64,000 nt of DNA from Ascochyta rabiei (Eukaryota > Ascomycota > Dothideomycetes > Pleosporales > Didymellaceae), in the NCBI RefSeq assembly GCF_004011695.2, contig NC_082408.1:1349501-1413500 (forward strand). Reading direction: 5' to 3'. The notes below the pieces were generated by a model. That model was not told the DNA's origin and ran no database searches. It saw only the letters and a list, made by a program, of their open reading frames with translations. Position numbers and translations under genes: made by a program. Positions 59,501 to 64,000 of the stretch are shown one piece after another (position 1 is the stretch's first letter; the number at the start of each line of letters is the position of its first letter).

Positions 59501-59617
59501 TAGGCTAGAGTAAATATTAGTATAGTGTTGTAGTGCAGTAGTAATAGTCTATAATAGTCGCAATTTTAGTAAGTAGTAACTGCTTAGTAGTGGTAACTGC
59601 TTAGTAGTAAAACACGT
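56564..59617 (+). mobile_element. pogo-type DNA transposon (1847 bp without its insert) with nested foldback element
   Basis: Inverted repeats of about 60 bp start ACGTGTTTTACCACTAAGCA on the left and ACGTGTTTTACTACTAAGCA on the right. TA flanks both ends (56562-56563, 59618-59619). The uninterrupted copia paralogue reads TATAC-TA-GGGCTG near 49151. Plus-strand transposase: N-terminal helix-turn-helix near 56780-56920 (IEEEVIVVCILKLHT), FNKSGFIIGII near 57142-57176, KHFNIYIKERTIGIYYLLI near 57422-57480, then interruption by the foldback element 57500-58696 and continuation at 58707 with the DDE C-terminus and tail. Broken by TAG/TAA. Confidence 0.88.
57500..58696. mobile_element. foldback/MITE-like element 'F2' (1197 bp)
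   Basis: Second copy of the F1 family: ends ACGCTAGTAAAAGGGTAGA and, inverted, ACAGTAGTAAAAGGGTAGA. The 10-bp target duplication is TAAGGGCTAT / TAAGAGCTAC (57490-57499, 58697-58706). The left arm is G-rich, the right arm C-rich. It holds two tandem copies of the central palindrome (57768-58072 and 58124-58430), where F1 has one. CpA/TpG are mostly lost in the palindromes, so it is more RIP-mutated than F1. It lies inside the transposase of the host pogo element. Confidence 0.85.
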
Positions 59618-59910
59618 TAGGGCCTTTTTTACAACTAAGTATAATATATACTTTTACCTTTCTGTCTATAGTAGCTAGGATAAGAATAGGCTTATTATTA
59701 TTATTATAGATAGCATTTTTGAGATCCTTAGTAGTAAGGATAGCTATTGTTTAGTTGCTCCAGAATTTGTAATTAGCTTAGCTAGAGAGCTTTTTAATTT
59801 TAAGAGAATCTAACATTTTTAATTTTTATGTTAAAATTGTAAATTTGCGCTAGTTAACTCTAGAAGGTGTTAATTAAGAAATAATTTGTTTAGATGTTGT
59901 TTAGGTAATA
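59618..59910 (-). pseudogene. copia gag, N-terminal part
   Basis: Completes the copia element whose other parts are 50204-52456 and 55386-56563. It matches 22430-22780. Its right end is the primer-binding site. Confidence 0.8.
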
Positions 59911-59929
59911 GTGCGCTAGGCTCATAACC
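59911..59929 (-). other. copia primer-binding site, best preserved copy
   Basis: The element strand reads GGTTATGAGCCTAGCGCAC beside the LTR, the complement of the initiator tRNA-Met anticodon arm with the CAT anticodon intact. Confidence 0.83.
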
Positions 59930-60773
59930 TGTTAAAAATTAGAAGTAATAGTTAAACTAATTAATTTAAGAACTACAGAGAGAGAGCAGTATTTATCGTT
60001 CTTAAGATTAGATAATCTAGAACAACTAATCTCTGTAATTTCCTTATAGTTTTACATAGATCTAGATCTAGTTTTAAATAGGCCTAGATCCGGTTTCGGA
60101 TAGGCCTAGATCCGGTTTTAGACAGTTCTAGATCCGGTTTTAGATAGGGCTAGATCTAGGTTTAGTTCACCCCTTAGTAAAACACTTAGTGTTTTAGATT
60201 TATTTCTAGTACTCTTATACTTAGAGTATTATAATCTTATAGTCTTTTAATTTTACTTAGTCTTACTAGGTTAATTCTATTATTAGGGAAGAAACCTTAA
60301 AAAACGCGTTTTAACACGATTGCAAGCAAGGTGTTAAAAAGTTAGTTTAGAATAATTTATTACACTAGCGCTGCTAGTAGTATAGGCTTACTAATCTTAG
60401 TTAGTATACATTAGCTAAGAATGTATCTATTCTAGGATGCGCTAGTGTAATAAATAATAGATTACTCCTAACCCTAAGGTTTTTATTACAGAATTTGTGT
60501 ATTTCTTCTATTTCTTAACTACTATTCTTTTTAGACTCTTAGTTAGGACTAGTATAGCTTAGGTAATATTTTTTTTAGTTTATTAGATATGTTATACCTA
60601 TTACTAGGCTTATAAGTATTACTAGACTTCTATAGCTTATATTATAGCTTTAACTCTATCTACTTAGGAATAGTTTATACTATGATTTCTTTATTATAGT
60701 TAATTTAAGAAATATTCTCTTAGCTTATATTTGTAGTTGTATTACGTACTTCTAGATTACTACATATTAAACA
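59930..60773 (-). repeat. copia 5' LTR, reversed
   Basis: 844 bp, TGTTAAAAATTAGAAG to ATTAAACA, a clean TG...CA pair in window orientation. It contains a short array (60060-60160) and the hairpin block (60355-60452). It abuts gypsy E sequence at 60774, so this copia element lies in a gypsy E copy. Confidence 0.87.
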
Positions 60774-62416
60774 GTGTCTAGTTACTAGGTCTCTTAAGAT
60801 AGGTAGCTATGTAATAAAGTCTATTATAAGATTTATCTATAGTACTGTTGGTAGCTCTATTACTTGCATTTCTCTTTATTTTACGTGTGTACTGTGTTTA
60901 ATTTACTAATAGTTAACATACTTCTTAATATATTTAGTAAACTTACCCTTTATATTACTAAACTTATAGTGTTATTTAATAAGTTCTATTATATATATAA
61001 TTCTAGGGTGTCTATATTATAGGTTTTTATAGTAATTAGCTATAAATATGTCCTAAATTTCCTCTAGTACGTCTAATGTAATACGCTGTTTATTTTTAAT
61101 TTGCATAATATTATTTAGTTGCTATAATAGTCTAAATAATCTATTATAATTAATTCCTAGTGCTTTAAACTAGTTAATTGATTTTTCTCTAGTAAGGTTA
61201 TGTTGTTAGCTAAGTGCGTTAGCTCTGCTATTATCCTTACCTAGCGTATATAATATCTTAAATTTATATTTCCTTAGTATCTTAGACTAACACACTTATT
61301 ATTAATTAAAGACCTTAGTAGTAGTAAAGTAGACTAGGTTCTTATAGTTAGTTTAGATAGTAAGTTCTAAGCAGCTTTCTGCGTATAGTTACTAATGTTC
61401 TAGAGCTTATATAATTATAGGTTTTTCGTTATTATATATATTATAGTGTTCTTTAGGTTCTAAGACCTTATATAAGTAGTAAGTAATAGAGTGCTATAGT
61501 CTATTCTTCTCTTATATAATATATATACCTAATATAAGATCTAAGGCGTTAGTCTCTATATATATTAGTTTACTACTATAAAATATAATTAACGTAAAAA
61601 GTGTAATATAGGCTTACTTAAGTGCCTTAAACATATTACTATGTTCTTATCCCTACTTAAATGGTGTATTCTTCTGCGTAAGCTTTGTTAGCAGAATAAT
61701 AATATTAGAGTAGTCCTTAATAAAGTGTTAGTTAAAGTTAACAAATCCTAAGAATTCCTAGATCTGTTTAACTGTTTTTAGCGTCTACTAAGTCTTAACT
61801 ACTTCTACCTTTATTAGACTAATCTTAACTCTATAATGTCCTATAATATATTCTAGTAATTTAACTTCCTCCTTATACTATTTATACTTCTTAGGTTTAA
61901 GTTATAGGTCTACCTACCTTAGGCATTCTAGCACTTCTATAACGTATTGTTTATACTCTTCTAGTAGCTTTAGGTATACTAGGATATTATCTAGATATAC
62001 TACTATAGTTCTGTTAAGGTGTACTCTTAGAACGTTATTAATTAAATTCTAGTATATTACTAGTGTGTTTATTAGACTAAATAGTATAACTAGGTACTTA
62101 TAGAGTCTATATTGCGTTCTAAATGCTATTTTCTATTCTTTTTCTTTCTTTATGTGTATAAGGTTGTACGCACCTTATAGGTCTAACACTATAAAGTACT
62201 AAGCTTCTACTAGCTAGTCCTGTAACTCTGTAATATTTAGGAGCAGGTAGCAGTTTTTAATAGTAATTTTATTAAGCTTCCTAAATTTAATGTAAGGTTA
62301 TAGCTTACTATCCTTCTTAGAAACAAATATAATTAGGTACCCTACAGGTAATTCTAATCTTCTAATAAATCCCTTCTTAAGGTTCTCCTTAATATACTTG
62401 TAAAGTACTTTAAGTT
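60774..62416 (-). pseudogene. second gypsy E copy, RT-RNase H-integrase fragment
   Basis: Minus-strand fragment matching 12546-14190 of gypsy E. It runs from the integrase core (left) through RNase H (GKxNxRANALS region near 61195-61250) to RT (catalytic box near 62005-61980). The left side is cut by a copia LTR and the right side by a gypsy B copy, at a point equivalent to 14190. Frame broken by RIP. Confidence 0.85.
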
Positions 62417-62571
62417 TGTTATAGGCTTAGATCTTGTCTAAGCCTTAAGCAAGACAGGGTAGTTACGTGCCCTACAGACATATTAGAAGAACACGTAACA
62501 TGTTACCTCCTTAAGAGATATAATACTATATTAACCCTTATTATATTCTACTCTAAGGCTAGTCTATAACA
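62417..62571 (+). repeat. gypsy B copy 2, 5' LTR
   Basis: 155 bp with TGTTATAGG start and ATAACA end. The preceding 5 bp is AAGTT; the matching 3' flank is outside the window. Confidence 0.88.
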
Positions 62572-64000
62572 TTTATATCTCTTCTTCTAGGAGAACAGCT
62601 AGCACTTATACTATGTCAGCTAGCTCCTAGAATAACCTCTTAGATAAATCTGTCTCCTTAACCCTTTAGAAATTTATAGTCTAGACGTTGCAGTTTATAA
62701 TAAACTTGCAGTAAGCCTTATCTACTACTAATAAGCGCATAGTATTACTTAAACGTAATAACTCTAATATGTGCGTATTTGTAGAGTCTCTAGTATAAAC
62801 AGCTAAAGCCTATACTAGACCTACGTCTATAGTCCTATTATCCTTCTTAGAAGTAATACTATACCTATTAACGTCTACCCTAGCCTCTAACCTACCTTAT
62901 AAAGCGCTGTTTTTAGTGCCTACTCTAGGCCTACATACCTCTATGCAGACGTCTACAGCCTATAGGAAACCTCTTCCTATAGGCAAGGCCTTTACTAGAG
63001 ACAAATCCTTATTTAAGGCGTAGTAGGTTATAATAGAATATAAGCTACAGGTAGATATATCCTTTATTAGTAGGCTATAGGACATATCTACCTTTATATA
63101 GTTCTAGCTTAGTATATCTATGTAATAAGATATAGCCCTATTCTATAAGATTAGAGGTACCTAAGGTATATAGAGCCTAGAGGACTTCCTAGTATACCTA
63201 GAGTTCTGTTACAGCAATAACTACAGCTAGGAACAGGCCTAGGCAAAACTAGAAAGCGTCTATTAAGGTCCTAACAAGTTGTTCTTAGACTTTTTTATCT
63301 AGTTTAAGCAGCTACTAGTGCAAAGTAGCAGCTTCTACTAGGACAGAGAATAGTGCCTGTTAAAGCTCTGCTGGGCCCTAAACGCAAATATCTATAATAT
63401 AGTAATAAACTAAGAAGGAACGTATATAGATTATAACGCAGCTATTATAAAGTATAAATCTATTACTATAGACGTTAACACTATAGCTATAGAAAACTAG
63501 CTACGCTATATTCCTACCTAGGCGCTGCCTAAGTATAATAAGGATAGTAACGTTAAGATAATAGTTATGTCTACAGTTTACACTAGCAGCAGTACTAAGC
63601 GTAGGGGTTAGAAGTAGTCTGCTCCTAACTAGGCTATGTAGGTTCCTAATAAGGTATTTTAGTAATACTAGGAGGCTAACCTGTATACCTTTTGCGGTAA
63701 AGAGGAACACATTTACTAGGATTATACTAATATAGTAGTAACTACAGTATAGGTAGTAATAATCTTAGGTAAGGAAGAGGCTAGTTTTTATAGGGGAAAC
63801 TAGCTACTTTTAATATTAGTTTAAGTTAGAAGCGCTGTAGGAGTATATTAGTAGAGGAGACTAGTAGTGCAGGGGCATTATAGGCTACTAGGGGAGCTAT
63901 TACAGACTCTATAGACAAGCCCCTATTCTACATTCTATTATTTATTAATAGAGTAATTTAGGCTAACGCGCTAGTAGACTTAGGGTATAAATATTTTAGC
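62572..64000 (+). pseudogene. gypsy B copy 2, leader, gag and start of protease
   Basis: Matches 30309-30450 joined directly to 32315-33610, so it lacks the pogo insertion and shows the empty TA site near 62711-62714. The zinc knuckle is at 63679-63733 (CGKEEHI is partly preserved, better than copy 1). The protease box reads LVDLGYKYFS at the window end (Ser to Leu and Cys to Tyr, RIP-type). The element continues beyond the window. Stops are TAG/TAA. Confidence 0.86.

Noticed and set aside
63501..63710. A 69-codon open frame on the minus strand
   Set aside because: It is the antisense of the gag and zinc-knuckle region of gypsy B copy 2, which reads clearly on the plus strand.
1..64000. Host protein-coding genes, tRNA or rRNA genes
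   Set aside because: The few open frames over 60 codons are transposon fragments, a repeat artefact or an antisense shadow. The only tRNA-like matches are copia primer-binding sites.

Overview
The window looks like a deep AT-rich, transposon-only island of a filamentous ascomycete genome. I see no host gene, tRNA or rRNA. Everything I can read is a retroelement or DNA transposon, or debris of one. The base composition points to repeat-induced point mutation (RIP): CpA and TpG are strongly depleted, TpA and the tetramer CTAG are very common, and TGA is rare. Reading frames of recognisable families stay aligned for long distances but are broken by TAG/TAA, mostly where the family has Gln or Trp. 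Fot1/pogo-type DNA transposons, chromodomain Ty3/gypsy elements, Ty1/copia elements primed by a half initiator tRNA, and a Tad-like LINE fragment fit Pezizomycotina. The species cannot be named from this.

Layout. 1-4258: a + strand copia remnant with its LTR, a reversed copia RT fragment and a reversed copia LTR. 4259-8696: 5'-truncated chromodomain gypsy 'D' (+). 8698-17041: gypsy 'E' (-) with both LTRs and a 1.84 kb pogo-type element in its 3' part. 17042-17786: short spacer and a LINE RNase H fragment. 17787-23641: a copia element with both LTRs (-). 23642-24847 and 48061-48415: a second copia fragment whose LTR is split by the 23.2 kb block 24848-48060. That block is gypsy 'A' (-). Gypsy A is itself interrupted by gypsy 'B' (30154-39236, which carries a pogo element at 30451-32314), by another pogo element (42192-44043) and by a G/C-asymmetric foldback element (47199-48023). 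48416-60773: two more reversed copia copies. The second is interrupted by two pogo elements; one holds a small non-autonomous LTR element (53039-54115) and the other holds a second foldback element (57500-58696). 60774-62416: a piece of a second gypsy E copy (-). 62417-64000: the 5' end of a second gypsy B copy (+), which runs off the window.

The genes do not form a pathway; the connecting theme is nested insertion followed by RIP. Several insertions are supported by target-site duplications, and some also by uninterrupted paralogues inside this window: TA for five pogo-type elements, 4 bp for gypsy A and its small relative, 5 bp for gypsy B, 10 bp for both foldback elements.

The three most interesting items are: (1) a reading frame of about 1150 codons between integrase and the 3' LTR of gypsy A, whose C-terminal half resembles a 2OG-Fe(II) dioxygenase (tentative); (2) the foldback family with GGGTAG-type arms, internal palindromes and a 10-bp target duplication, carrying no transposase; (3) the small LTR element that shares ends and exactly three 76-bp leader repeats with gypsy A.
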